NCBI GenBank assembly: GCA_017443765.1
Contig: JAFSYB010000053.1
Span: forward strand, 1 to 56,468
Direction of reading: 5' to 3'
Length of the DNA stretch: 56,468 bases
Source of the DNA: Muribaculaceae bacterium
Lineage (GTDB): Bacteria; Bacteroidota; Bacteroidia; Bacteroidales; Muribaculaceae
The notes beneath the pieces were generated by a model. The model ran no database searches and was not told the DNA's origin. It saw only the letters and a program-made list of their open reading frames with translations. A program made the position numbers and the translations under genes. Positions 17,789 through 28,391 of the stretch are shown here, in pieces. Each line of letters starts with the position of its first letter. Position 1 is the first letter of the stretch.

Positions 17789-18895
17789 ATGTCTCGTTTG
17801 GTGGTTTTAACCTACGACTATCCGCCCAACAATGGCGGCATAGCGCGCCTTTGCCGGGAGATTGTGGGTTGCTGCAAGGCCGAGGGGGTTCCATGCCAGG
17901 TTGTCACGGCAGTGGCAGGTGAGCCCGCGCAGAACGTTGAGCGAATCACGGGAAAGCGTGGGGTCGTGGAGTGGAAGATTTATCGTTACCTGAGGGAAAA
18001 CCTTGCGCCGGGTGATGTGGTTCTCACGGCAACCTTTCACCCCGACGGCTTGCTTGCCGTCCTCGCCGGTGCAAGAAACAGATTCTTTCTCGCCCATGGT
18101 GCCGAATTGCTCCCCGGACGGTCGTGGCTCAGGCGCTTTGTGTTCGGACGTTATCGCAGCTGGCTGCTCAAGAAAGCGTCGAAAGTGATTGCCAATTCAC
18201 ATTACACGGCGGGGTTGGTAAAGGAATGTTCACCGAGTGCGCGTGTCGCGCCATTGCCTTTGGCGGTCGACAATGTGCGTTTCCACCCCACAATGCCAAA
18301 ACACGATGATGGGCTATTGCACTTGTGCTCCATTTCCCGCCTTGAGAAATTCAAAGGACACGACTTCGTGATCCGAACAATAGCAAGCCTCCCACCTGAT
18401 TATCGCAGCCGTGTGCGGCTGGAAATCGGCGGCAAGGGCGCCTACAAACCCATGCTGGAACGCATGGTGCAGGACTACGGCTTGTGCGACCAAGTGCACT
18501 TCTTGGGCTTTATTGCTGATGATGAGCTTTGCGATTTTTATTCACGTAACCATGTGTTTGTCCTCTGCACAAGAGAGGAACCTGGCAACAGAAACGTTGA
18601 GGGCTTTGGCTTGGTGTTTGTCGAGGCGCAAGCCTGCGGCACACCATGCATTGCCACCAATGCCGGCGGAATCCCCGACGCCGTGAGCCACGGAAATGGC
18701 GGTTGGCTGATTGAACAAGATGACCAGGAGGCGTTGGCTAAACTGCTGACGACCTTGGCCGATTCTCCCGAACTAATATCGAGGCAGGCTCATAATGCCA
18801 TCAACCGCGTTGTCAACACCTTGACATGGAGTGAGTATTTCAAGCAGTTGAGGATTCAGTTGGGTTTATATCATGACACCGGAACTGCAGATTAA
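17789..18895 (+). CDS. Glycosyltransferase family 4
   Basis: 368 residues, GT-B fold. VVLTYDYPPNNGGIARLCREI is a classic GT4 N-terminus. The donor-site region has SRLEKFKGHDFVI and, later, REEPGNRNVEGFGLVFVEAQACGTP with the E-x7-E motif. The loop EEPGNRNVEGFG resembles the PimB/mannosyltransferase group, so a mannose or related donor is possible but unproven. Its 3' end overlaps the next gene by 23 nt. Confidence 0.87.
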   Translation: MSRLVVLTYDYPPNNGGIARLCREIVGCCKAEGVPCQVVTAVAGEPAQNVERITGKRGVVEWKIYRYLRENLAPGDVVLTATFHPDGLLAVLAGARNRFFLAHGAELLPGRSWLRRFVFGRYRSWLLKKASKVIANSHYTAGLVKECSPSARVAPLPLAVDNVRFHPTMPKHDDGLLHLCSISRLEKFKGHDFVIRTIASLPPDYRSRVRLEIGGKGAYKPMLERMVQDYGLCDQVHFLGFIADDELCDFYSRNHVFVLCTREEPGNRNVEGFGLVFVEAQACGTPCIATNAGGIPDAVSHGNGGWLIEQDDQEALAKLLTTLADSPELISRQAHNAINRVVNTLTWSEYFKQLRIQLGLYHDTGTAD

Positions 18896-19973
18896 CATAT
18901 ATTTTTACACATTACTGGTAATAGTTATTGTCTATTCCTTGTTTGGCAATGAGGCAATTAGAAACAACAGCCGGATTGCTTCTCTATTCTTGTTGTTGTT
19001 TGTTTTTGTGATGTTTGCATTTCGTGACGTGGACCGCTCATTCGGCGACACCACAGCCTATGCGATGCGTTATGAGCAATATGTTGCTTATGGGGCAAAG
19101 GCAATGGATGGGACAAAGATTAAAGATGCGGGTTTTTATTGGTTTACCTTGCTGTTATCCAACTTCAATAATATTACGTTGTATTTTGGTGTCATTGCTT
19201 TGGTTTATTTGTTGCCTGTATATTTGGCCTTTAGAAACGGCTTGAAAGATGGTTTGTTTGTTGCTTTGTTGCTTTTTGTGTGTTCGTTTTCATTCCGGGG
19301 ATATGGCGTGAATGGCTTGAGAAATGGCATGGCAACTTCTGTTTTGGTATATTCGTTTTTCTCCAGGAGATTGTGGGTGCAACTGCCATTGTTCGTGTTG
19401 GCGACATCGTTTCATGGCTCGGTGCTTTTGCCAATCATTGTTTTTGGGGCTGCTCGTTATTACCGCAAACCCAAAGCATTTCTCATTTTTTATGCTGTCT
19501 GTTTGGTGCTGTCTGTATCTGTTGGCTCTCAGTTGGGGACGATTATTGGCGATTGGGATTTGATGAACAGTGCCGATGACCGGCTGCGCGGCTATTTACA
19601 ACAAGGAATGAACAACGAGCTGGATCATGGGGTGGCGGCGGCTGAATACTTTTCCCATACAGGTTTCCGTTGGGATTTCTTGCTCTACAGTTTTGTCCCT
19701 ATCGTGTTGGGCTATATCTATATTTACAGGCTGAATTATCAAGACAAGCTTTATACTGTTCTCTATTGCACTTATGTGGGGTGTAATGCGTTTTGGCTGT
19801 TGGCCATATATGTCCCATTTAACAACCGGTTCGCCTATTTGTCGTGGTTCTTGTATTCAGTGGTAGTGGCTTACCCGTTGCTGAAAGATAATGACCTTGT
19901 GGATTATCAGCAGGCCAAGATTCAGCTTATGGTATTGCTGAACTATGCGTTCACGTTCATTATGTTCCTATAA
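18873..19973 (+). CDS. EpsG-family polysaccharide polymerase (Wzy role)
   Basis: A 366-residue integral membrane protein with roughly ten hydrophobic segments. The EpsG-type features are FRDVDRSFGDTTAYAMRYEQY after the second membrane segment and FRGYGVNGLRNGMA in the middle. It is the only polymerase candidate in the locus and would link repeat units in the periplasm. The DNA is visibly richer in A+T than the flanking housekeeping genes, as is common for polymerase genes acquired by transfer. It overlaps both neighbours (23 nt and 29 nt). Confidence 0.85.
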   Translation: MTPELQINIYFYTLLVIVIVYSLFGNEAIRNNSRIASLFLLLFVFVMFAFRDVDRSFGDTTAYAMRYEQYVAYGAKAMDGTKIKDAGFYWFTLLLSNFNNITLYFGVIALVYLLPVYLAFRNGLKDGLFVALLLFVCSFSFRGYGVNGLRNGMATSVLVYSFFSRRLWVQLPLFVLATSFHGSVLLPIIVFGAARYYRKPKAFLIFYAVCLVLSVSVGSQLGTIIGDWDLMNSADDRLRGYLQQGMNNELDHGVAAAEYFSHTGFRWDFLLYSFVPIVLGYIYIYRLNYQDKLYTVLYCTYVGCNAFWLLAIYVPFNNRFAYLSWFLYSVVVAYPLLKDNDLVDYQQAKIQLMVLLNYAFTFIMFL

Positions 19974-20853
19974 TAAGCAGCTTGTGATCACCGTATTTAC
20001 CCCGACATATAATCGAGCCCACTTGTTAGGCAAGCTTTATGAGAGTTTGTGTCGGCAGGCAAGCCGCGATTTCGAATGGCTCATTGTCGATGACGGCTCA
20101 ACCGATAATTCCCGCGAACTCATTGACGCCTACCGCGAGGAAGGTGTAATTCCAATCTCTTATTACAGGCAAGAGAACAAAGGGAAGCATTGCGCCATAA
20201 ACTATGGTATTCAATTCGCCAAAGGTGAGCTGTTTTTTATTGTGGATAGCGATGATGTAATCACTCCCGATGCCATTGCAATCGTTAATGAGTACTATGC
20301 AGCGATTAAGGGCGATGAGCGCTTTTGTGGCGTATGCGGCTTGAAAGCCTATTTCTCGGGCGAAAAAGTGGGGGGCGAGAGCGACTACGATGTTCTTGAC
20401 TGCAATTCCTTTGACTTCAGACTAAAATACCATATTGCCGGTGACATGGCCGAGGTGTTCCGAACGCAAGTCTTGATAAACTATCCGTTCCCGGAGTTTG
20501 AGGGGGAGAAGTATTGTGCCGAATCCACCGTATATAATCGCATGGCAAATGATGGCTACATCATGCGTTATTTTTACAAGAAGATATATCTGTGTGACTA
20601 TCTGCCAGATGGCTTGAGCCGACAAAGTGTGAAATTGCGTGTCAATAGTCCGCGAACGGCTTGCCTGCATTATAAGGAGTGTATTGATTTCAGCGTGCCT
20701 TATCTGTACAAAATCAAATCGGCAATCAATTATTGGAGATTTAGGCCTTGTGTGCCCGAGGGGCAATCTGTGGCAAAATTGTCTTGGCGCTGGTGTGTCT
20801 TCATGCCTTTGGGATATGCGATGCACTTCAAAGACTTGATAGATCTTAAATGA
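19945..20853 (+). CDS. Glycosyltransferase family 2
   Basis: 302 residues, GT-A fold: VITVFTPTYNRAHLL, FEWLIVDDGSTDNS, then FFIVDSDDVITPDAI as the DxD site. It resembles small Bacteroidetes GT2 enzymes that act on O-antigen or capsule repeats. The ATG at 19945 overlaps the polymerase gene by 29 nt. A GTG at 19984 (VITVFTPTYN) would remove the non-conserved first 13 residues and is a plausible alternative start. The AT-rich composition matches the polymerase gene. Confidence 0.85.
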   Translation: MRSRSLCSYNKQLVITVFTPTYNRAHLLGKLYESLCRQASRDFEWLIVDDGSTDNSRELIDAYREEGVIPISYYRQENKGKHCAINYGIQFAKGELFFIVDSDDVITPDAIAIVNEYYAAIKGDERFCGVCGLKAYFSGEKVGGESDYDVLDCNSFDFRLKYHIAGDMAEVFRTQVLINYPFPEFEGEKYCAESTVYNRMANDGYIMRYFYKKIYLCDYLPDGLSRQSVKLRVNSPRTACLHYKECIDFSVPYLYKIKSAINYWRFRPCVPEGQSVAKLSWRWCVFMPLGYAMHFKDLIDLK

Positions 20854-21917
20854 GGATTCTTCATATTATTACCTCGCTTCGTGTGGGAGGGGCAGAGCGA
20901 TTGATGGTTGATTTGCTTCCGAGGTTGAGTGACATGGGCAACGAAGTGGAATTGTTGCTTTTCGACGGAATAAGAACCCCTTTCTACAGCCAGCTTGAGT
21001 TGGCTGGCATTAAGCTGCACTACCTTTCCATCAATCGGAATGTGTATCACCCTGTTAACTTGATCAAGTTGTTCTGCTTCATAAGAAAGAACCGATTCGA
21101 TATAGTTCACACGCATAATGCAGCGCCACAACTCTTTGCTGCCATAGTTGGCAGGTTTTTCCACATGGCGCTGTGCACCACCGAACATAATACCAACAAT
21201 CGCCGGCGAAATCTGAGGTGGTATGCAAGCATTGATCGCTGGATGTATCGCCAGTATAAACGCATTATTTGTATAACTGATAAAGTAAAGGATAATTTGG
21301 AATCTCATATCGGTTCAAGCCAAAATTTGTTTGTTATCAATAATGGCATTGATTGTCAACGTTTTTATGGTTGTATTAAAGATGTAAGAGGAAAATGTCG
21401 CTATGTCCTTGCAATGGTGGGCAGTTTCAGTGTTCAGAAAGACCAAGATTCGATAATCAGGGCTTTATCTGTACTTCCTCCATGCTATGAATTGAGATTA
21501 ATCGGTGATGGCCCCCGGCGCGAAGAATTGGAAAAACTGGCTATAAAACTAAATGTTAGTGACCGGGTAAGCTTTTTGGGCATTAGAGACGATGTCCCTC
21601 AACAACTTAAGCATGCAGATGTCGTTGTGCATTCGTCGCATTGGGAGGGTTTTGGATTGGCTGCTGTCGAGGGTATGGCGGCAGGAATCCCCGTGATTGT
21701 CAGTGATGTGCCAGGATTGGCTGACATTGTTAGAAACTATGGAATCGTGGTTCCGGCAGGTGACCACTATGCCGTTAAAGAGGCAATCCTGAAGTTGACC
21801 GGCGATGCGGGGTATTATCAGGAAGTGGCATCTCGCTGTCAAGAGCGCGCGATGCAATTCGATATCGGCAGAATGGCTGAAAAGTATAATAATCTTTATA
21901 AAAACCTGGACAGGTAA
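20850..21917 (+). CDS. Glycosyltransferase family 4
   Basis: 355 residues, GT-B. It starts with RILHIITSLRVGGAERLMVDLLPRL split over the usual GGAER loop. The mid-part HTHNAAPQLFAAIVGR is the acceptor-domain histidine region. SSHWEGFGLAAVEGM gives the E-x7-E motif. ATGA overlap with the preceding GT2 gene and direct abutment with the epimerase gene (stop 21915-21917, ATG 21918) show tight translational coupling. Confidence 0.87.
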   Translation: MRILHIITSLRVGGAERLMVDLLPRLSDMGNEVELLLFDGIRTPFYSQLELAGIKLHYLSINRNVYHPVNLIKLFCFIRKNRFDIVHTHNAAPQLFAAIVGRFFHMALCTTEHNTNNRRRNLRWYASIDRWMYRQYKRIICITDKVKDNLESHIGSSQNLFVINNGIDCQRFYGCIKDVRGKCRYVLAMVGSFSVQKDQDSIIRALSVLPPCYELRLIGDGPRREELEKLAIKLNVSDRVSFLGIRDDVPQQLKHADVVVHSSHWEGFGLAAVEGMAAGIPVIVSDVPGLADIVRNYGIVVPAGDHYAVKEAILKLTGDAGYYQEVASRCQERAMQFDIGRMAEKYNNLYKNLDR

Positions 21918-22886
21918 ATGAACATTCTCATTACCGGCGGCGCCGGATTTATTGGCTCGAATCTCACGGAATTTTTTCTTGAGCAAGGACACACGGTTCG
22001 TGTGCTCGACAACTTCGCGACGGGGCATATCGAGAACCTGCTGCCGTTTTTTGAGCTCTTCCCTGGCTCGTTTGAGTTGCGGGTGGGCGACATCCGCAAC
22101 CTTGCCGACTGCCGCCTGGCGGTGGACGGAATGGACTATGTACTCCATGAGGCGGCGCTCGGCAGCGTGCCGCGCTCGGTGAATGACCCCATCACCACCA
22201 ACGAGGTAAATATCGGCGGATTCCTCAATATGATTGTGGCGAGCCGTGATGCCGGCATCAAGCGCTTTGTATTCGCTGCCAGCAGCTCCACCTACGGCGA
22301 CAGTGAAACGCTACCCAAGGTCGAGGACAAGATTGGACGGCCGCTGTCGCCCTATGCCATCACGAAATATGTTGATGAGCTTTATGCCGATGTGTTTGCC
22401 CGCACCTACGGCATGGACTACATCGGCCTGCGCTACTTCAACGTGTTCGGACGCCGCCAAGACCCCCACGGGGCCTATGCCGCAGTGATTCCGCTGTTCG
22501 TGAAGCAGCTCATGAAACACGAGGCTCCCAACATCAACGGCGACGGCGAGTACAGCCGCGACTTCACTTACATCGACAACGTGATTCAAATGAATTTGCT
22601 CGCGCTCACCACCACCAATCCCGATGCGCTGAACCAGGTCTATAACACAGCCTTTGGCGAGCGCACCACAATCAATCAGCTGGCGGACTGCCTGCGGGAG
22701 TTCCTCGGTGAGTTTGACGAGGCAATCAAGCATATCGAACCCACACATGGTCCTAACCGTGTAGGCGATATTCCTCACTCATTGGCATGTGTTGACAAAG
22801 CGCGCAACCTCCTGGGATACAACCCTAAATACAGTATGCGCGATGGCCTGCGCGAAGCAGTCAAATGGTATTGGGAGAACCTTTAG
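21918..22886 (+). CDS. UDP-HexNAc 4-epimerase, WbpP/TviC-like
   Basis: An extended SDR of 322 residues. NAD site GGAGFIG at 7-13, Ser-rich ASSSTYG at 121-127, catalytic Tyr146 and Lys150 in [26 protein letters not shown] is characteristic of WbpP/TviC enzymes, which epimerise UDP-GlcNAc/UDP-GalNAc or their uronic acids. Together with the dehydrogenase that follows (49 nt downstream) it would yield UDP-GalNAcA, as in the Vi antigen and Pseudomonas O6 pathways. This makes the glycan acidic. Confidence 0.88.
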   Translation: MNILITGGAGFIGSNLTEFFLEQGHTVRVLDNFATGHIENLLPFFELFPGSFELRVGDIRNLADCRLAVDGMDYVLHEAALGSVPRSVNDPITTNEVNIGGFLNMIVASRDAGIKRFVFAASSSTYGDSETLPKVEDKIGRPLSPYAITKYVDELYADVFARTYGMDYIGLRYFNVFGRRQDPHGAYAAVIPLFVKQLMKHEAPNINGDGEYSRDFTYIDNVIQMNLLALTTTNPDALNQVYNTAFGERTTINQLADCLREFLGEFDEAIKHIEPTHGPNRVGDIPHSLACVDKARNLLGYNPKYSMRDGLREAVKWYWENL

Positions 22887-22935
22887 GCTGCGTATCTCAC
22901 GAATAAATGGGACTCGTTTGAATCAGTTTGTGACT

Positions 22936-24187
<1,252 letters not shown>

Positions 24188-24201
<14 letters not shown>

Positions 24202-25363
24202 ACCGAAGAAAATCATTCGCATGACAACAATCCCGTCGTCGATGCGCAAGTTGTTGCAGGGGCAGTTGAGGTTCATGTCCGAGCATGGCTATGAGATGGT
24301 TGCTGTGTCGTCCGATGACCCGTGTTTTGACGAAATGCTCCATGAGCAAGGCGACATACGGGGCATTCGGGTGAATATGGAACGCCACACCTCGCCATGG
24401 CGGGATTTCAAGTCGTTGTGTAAGCTTGTAAAAGTGTTCCGAAACGAGAAGCCGTTCATTGTCCACACGCACACACCCAAAGCCGGGCTGCTGGGGATGC
24501 TGGCTGCGCGTTTGACCGGGGTTCCTCACCGGCTTCACACTACGGCAGGGCTTCCTCTGCTTGTGTATGGAGGGGTGTATCGCAAGGTGCTCGACGCAAT
24601 GGAACGCTTGACCAACGCTTGCGCTACCCACGTGTTTCCCAACTCATTCAACTTGATGAAAATCATGGATGAATTGAAACTGTGTAAACCACAAAAAATG
24701 CGGGTGATTGGCAACGGCAGCAGCAATGGCATTGACACAAGCCATTTCTCGGTTGAGCAGGCGATTGCCGACACCGGGAGGACTCGCGGGGATATTCGAG
24801 ACAGCCTCGGCATTGGCGATGATGACTTTGCTTTTGTCTTTGTGGGCAGGGTGGTGAAAGACAAAGGCATCAACGAGCTGGTTGAAGCCATGCGCAAGAT
24901 GGCGCCACGGCATCGGAATTGCAGGTTGATAATGGTTGGCGCCTACGAGGCTAATCTGGATCCCATAGCACCCGATAGTGTGGCCTTTTTTAAGAATGAC
25001 CATTCATCCATTTTTATGGGTTACCAAAATGACGTCCGTCCTTTTATGATGGCTGCCGACGCGCTGGTTTTCCCCAGCTACCGCGAGGGCTTTCCCAATG
25101 TGGTGATGCAGGCAGGCGCGATGGGGTTGCCCGCAATCGTGACCGACATCAATGGTTGTAACGAAATCATAGAAGAAGGCAAGAATGGCCGTGTCATTCC
25201 ACCCCGAAACCCCGAGGCGCTCTTTGATATGATGGATTGGTTCATTACTCATCGCGACAAGGTGAAACAAATGGCTAATAATGCTCGCGAGATGATTGTA
25301 ACCAGATACAATCGGCAGATTATATGGAATGACATCCTGGACATCTACAATTCATTGCAATAA
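24188..25363 (+). CDS. Glycosyltransferase family 4
   Basis: 391 residues, GT-B. Features: [19 protein letters not shown] in the acceptor domain, [18 protein letters not shown] at the donor-domain start, and [20 protein letters not shown] in place of the E-x7-E motif. This last pattern is typical of the CapM/WbpJ-like N-acetylgalactosaminyl or fucosaminyl transferases. Following the UDP-HexNAcA genes, it could transfer that sugar, but this is only contextual. Confidence 0.87.
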
Positions 25364-25459
25364 TTGTGCAAGCGGTTATTTAAGGTGAACTTTCTATTGA
25401 GGTGTTATAATCCAAAGTGAAGATAATGTGTTGCTTATTGTAATATTTAACTGAATAAT

Positions 25460-26446
25460 ATGTCAACGAATATCCTTTTTTGCAGTGCTGGTAGGCGCGC
25501 CAAATTGCTTATGAATATCCGGGAGTCGATGACTTCTGATGATCGGATTATCGCCACCGATTTGCAACCGATGGCTCCGGCTCTTTATTTTGCCGACAAA
25601 CGTTATCTGGTGCCTCGTATAAACGCACCTGAGTATATCGATTACATTCTTGGCATTTGCAAAAAAGAGCAGGTGAAAGCAATCACTACGCTTATCGACC
25701 CCGAGATTGAAGTGTTGGCGAGAAATCATCAGCGGTTTGTCGATGCGGGCGTGTTGCCGCTTTGCCCCAGCGAAGAAACCGCCCGGCTGTGTTTCGATAA
25801 ATATGCCCTCTATCAGCATCTGAGGCGCAATAACATTCGCACAGTGCTCACCTACGACACGGTTGAGCATTTCGTTGAGGGCTTAGGGGCAGGTGAAATC
25901 GCTTTTCCTGTCTTCATCAAGCCTCGCACGGGCAGTGGCAGTGTGGGCATTCACAAAGTGGAGAGCCTAAACGAATTGAAAGCCTACTTTGACGACGCGG
26001 AATACGACTATATTATTCAAGAATTTATGGATTGCCAGGACTGCGATGCCGACGTTTATATCGACACCATATCGCATAAACCGGTTGCGGCCTTTACCAA
26101 GCGGAAGCTTGAAACCCGCATTGGCGGCGCAAGCAAGACGGTTTCTTTCAAAGACCCGCGATTGTTTGAGTTTATTCAGGAAATCTGCAAGGTGCTGGAG
26201 TTTAATGGGCCGGTTGATATGGATTTTTGGTGCCGTGATGGTGTTTACTATCTCAGTGAGGTTAATCCGCGTTTTGGAGGAGCCTATCTGCACGCCCATG
26301 GAGCTGGGTGCAACTTTGTCCCACTGATAGTTAACAACATAAACGGCATCATGAATGTGGAGAACTTTGGCGACTATAACGAAGACGTGCTCATGATGAT
26401 GTATGACGATGTGGTGATTGTTCACAAAAATGATATGGCAAAGTGA
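25460..26446 (+). CDS. ATP-grasp enzyme (CarB/PylC-like)
   Basis: 328 residues. An N-terminal pre-ATP-grasp Rossmann domain (NILFCSAGRRAKLL) is followed by the ATP-grasp fold: FPVFIKPRTGSGSVGI binds the nucleotide, VDMDFWCRDGVYYLSEVNPRFGG (split as in the family) holds the Mg-binding Glu/Asn. The family ligates a carboxylate to an amine or thiol through an acyl-phosphate. In a polysaccharide operon it may amidate a uronic acid or attach an amino acid. The substrate is unknown. Spacing to neighbours is 96 and 72 nt. Confidence 0.82.
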   Translation: MSTNILFCSAGRRAKLLMNIRESMTSDDRIIATDLQPMAPALYFADKRYLVPRINAPEYIDYILGICKKEQVKAITTLIDPEIEVLARNHQRFVDAGVLPLCPSEETARLCFDKYALYQHLRRNNIRTVLTYDTVEHFVEGLGAGEIAFPVFIKPRTGSGSVGIHKVESLNELKAYFDDAEYDYIIQEFMDCQDCDADVYIDTISHKPVAAFTKRKLETRIGGASKTVSFKDPRLFEFIQEICKVLEFNGPVDMDFWCRDGVYYLSEVNPRFGGAYLHAHGAGCNFVPLIVNNINGIMNVENFGDYNEDVLMMMYDDVVIVHKNDMAK

Positions 26447-26518
26447 ATCATAAAGCTTTACCGCCGAGTGGTCAAACGATTGATTGTCCCACCTTATCTG
26501 CAAATCATGCACAAGTAA

Positions 26519-27127
26519 ATGTACAAGAGATATTTCAAACGCGTGCTTGACTGCTGCATTGCCTTGACGGCCTTGGTCGTGCTCTCACCGCTGCTGTTGG
26601 CAGTGGCTGTGTGGCTGCATTTCGCCAATAAGGGTGCCGGGGCGTTCTTCATGCAAGAGCGGCCTGGACTGCATGGCAAGGTGTTCCGCATCATCAAGTT
26701 CAAGACGATGACCGACGAGCGTGATGCCTGTGGCAACCTGCTGCCCGATGCCGAGCGGCTCACGAGGGTGGGGCGTCTGGTGCGCTCCACGTCTATCGAC
26801 GAGCTGCCACAACTGTGGAATGTACTCAAGGGCGACATGGCGCTGATTGGCCCGCGACCGCTGCTGGTCCGTTATTTGCCGCTGTATTCGCCCGAGCAGG
26901 CGCGACGGCATCTCGTGCGGCCTGGCATCACCGGCTGGGCTCAGTGCCACGGCCGTAACGCCATCTCCTGGACCGAGAAGTTACGCCTTGATGTCTGGTA
27001 TGTGGACCATTGCACGTTAAAAAACGATTTAATTATAATGTTCGCCACAATAAAGAAAGTGATTTGTCGTTCTGATATTAACCAGGAAGGGAATGCTACC
27101 ATGGAAGCATTTAACGGAAATAACTAA
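26519..27127 (+). CDS. Initiating phosphoglycosyltransferase, PglC-like
   Basis: A 202-residue monotopic phosphoglycosyl transferase. One N-terminal hydrophobic segment (about 12-33), then the family motifs FRIIKFKTM, STSIDELPQLWNVLKGDM, IGPRPLLVRYLPLYS and RPGITGWAQ. It transfers a sugar-1-phosphate from a UDP-sugar to undecaprenyl phosphate and starts repeat-unit synthesis. The short form without the WcaJ N-terminal domain is like Campylobacter PglC, which uses a diacetylated bacillosamine donor. It ends 3 nt before the PglD-like gene, the pairing seen in Pgl systems. Confidence 0.92.
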   Translation: MYKRYFKRVLDCCIALTALVVLSPLLLAVAVWLHFANKGAGAFFMQERPGLHGKVFRIIKFKTMTDERDACGNLLPDAERLTRVGRLVRSTSIDELPQLWNVLKGDMALIGPRPLLVRYLPLYSPEQARRHLVRPGITGWAQCHGRNAISWTEKLRLDVWYVDHCTLKNDLIIMFATIKKVICRSDINQEGNATMEAFNGNN

Positions 27128-27130
27128 ACA

Positions 27131-27787
27131 ATGAAAGACATAGCAATCTATGGATCCGGAGGCTTCGGTAGGGAGGTCGCTTGCTTGATCGACCGGATAA
27201 ACAAATCTTGCGATGAGCCTGAATGGAATCTTATCGGGTTCTTTGACGACAGTAAAGAAACAGGATACCCTGTTTCTCACAATGGCAATGTGCTCGGCAG
27301 CATCGAGGCACTGAATGACTGGCCCAGCCCACTCAATATCGTCATTGCCATTGGCAATCCGCAGGCTGTCAGGAAAGTTGCACAAGAAATCACCAATCCT
27401 CTCATAGAGTTTCCAAATGTGATTGACCCCAGTTTTTCCATTTGCGATGCCGAGGCGTTTCGGATTGGGAAAGGCAACATCATTCAGGGGAGACAATGTT
27501 TTGCCTCGTGCGATGTGGTCATAGGCGATTTCAATGTACTCAATGGCTCGGTTGTGCTTGGGCATGATGTGAAAATGGGTAGTTTCAATGTTTTCATGTC
27601 CAATGTGTTTCTTTCGGGTGAAGTCGTTGTGGGCGATTGCAACCTGCTGGGAGTGGGTGCCATCGTGCTACAGAGGGTGAAAATCGGCAACAACGTGCAT
27701 TTGAGCCCGGCCAGTGTGCTGATTACGAACCCGAAAGATGGCGAACTGTATATTGGCAATCCCGCACAATTGTTCAAATACAGATAA
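27131..27787 (+). CDS. PglD/NeuD-like sugar acyltransferase (left-handed beta-helix)
   Basis: 218 residues. The N-terminal Rossmann-like part (IAIYGSGGFGREVACLI) binds the sugar nucleotide. The C-terminal half is hexapeptide repeats (IGKGN, IGDFN, MGSFN, VGDCN, IGNNVH), giving a trimeric left-handed beta-helix. Homologues N-acetylate UDP-4-amino-4,6-dideoxy sugars with acetyl-CoA. No matching 4,6-dehydratase or aminotransferase is present in the window. An acyl donor made by the ACP genes just downstream is therefore worth considering. It ends 168 nt before the first ACP gene. Confidence 0.87.
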   Translation: MKDIAIYGSGGFGREVACLIDRINKSCDEPEWNLIGFFDDSKETGYPVSHNGNVLGSIEALNDWPSPLNIVIAIGNPQAVRKVAQEITNPLIEFPNVIDPSFSICDAEAFRIGKGNIIQGRQCFASCDVVIGDFNVLNGSVVLGHDVKMGSFNVFMSNVFLSGEVVVGDCNLLGVGAIVLQRVKIGNNVHLSPASVLITNPKDGELYIGNPAQLFKYR

Positions 27788-27794
27788 TGATTTC

Positions 27795-27825
27795 TTGCAC
27801 ACTTTAATAAGAATGACTAAATTTG
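27795..27825 (+). promoter_or_regulatory. Internal promoter before the acyl/ketol module
   Basis: TTG at 27795-27797, a 20-nt spacer and TAAATTTG at 27818-27825: a good Bacteroidetes promoter in the AT-rich gap after the PglD-like gene. Predicted start near 27832, giving a leader of about 124 nt ahead of the ACP gene. It would let the nine-gene module be transcribed separately from the glycosyltransferases. Confidence 0.6.
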
Positions 27826-27955
27826 CGCGTAAATTTTCTAAATGATGATTTATAGACTGAATGAAAATAGTATAAATTTATAATATGAACGTTTTTTAAA
27901 TCGGTTAGTTGTAGTACCAGGTTGGAACACTGATGTTTTTTTTGATAAGTTTGTT

Positions 27956-28186
27956 ATGGAAATTCAAGATTTTATTGCAAGTATTGCCGAACTGTTTGAA
28001 GATACCGATGCAAACGATTTAACTGCCGATACCCGTTTCAAGGAATTGGCCGAGTGGAGTTCGCTTATTGCGTTGTCAATCATTGCGATGGTTGACGAGG
28101 AATACGATGTTGCCCTCAAGGGCGATGACATTCGCAAATCCAACACAATCCAAGATTTGTTTAATATCGTGAAGGAAAACGCATAA
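27956..28186 (+). CDS. Acyl carrier protein 1 (diverged)
   Basis: A 76-residue acidic four-helix protein of ACP type (…FKELAEWSSLIALSIIAMVDEEYDV…). The phosphopantetheine Ser is predicted at 36 in WSSL. The canonical Asp before it (DSL) is replaced by Ser35, and the Trp34 just before is shared with the second ACP of the locus. It is encoded behind its own promoter and a 124-nt leader. Likely carries the acyl or ketol intermediate handled by the KAS III and reductases downstream. It could also be a non-functional or specialised carrier if the Asp is needed by the local transferase. Confidence 0.8.
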   Translation: MEIQDFIASIAELFEDTDANDLTADTRFKELAEWSSLIALSIIAMVDEEYDVALKGDDIRKSNTIQDLFNIVKENA

Positions 28187-28391
28187 TGGCTAATAAGTCG
28201 GTTGACAATGTTTTGATATGCGGTGTCTTGGCGTGAGCACCGTTGTGTATGGATGAGGGCACATAGCATTCTCTTTATTCGTCTGACGATGTCGCGCAAG
28301 CCATTAACGCTGTTTGCCGCAGGAAACCGGATTCGCACCAGCGGTCTTCTGCTTTGATTACGTTCTGAAATCCAATTGTTTTTAACGCGTT
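28187..28391. other. Gap inside the acyl module
   Basis: 205 nt, unusual in an otherwise gapless run of genes. A 16-codon open frame (ATG 28186) is too short and unlike any known protein. No TAnnTTTG promoter or strong hairpin is visible. It may be the footprint of a lost gene or an untranslated regulatory stretch. Confidence 0.4.

Noticed and set aside
22789..22935. N-terminal extension of the UDP-HexNAc dehydrogenase
   Set aside because: It overlaps the epimerase gene, and the canonical nucleotide-binding N-terminus begins at 22936.
28186..28236. 16-codon open frame in the gap after ACP 1
   Set aside because: Too short, no similarity, and no sign of translation coupling beyond chance overlap with the ACP stop.
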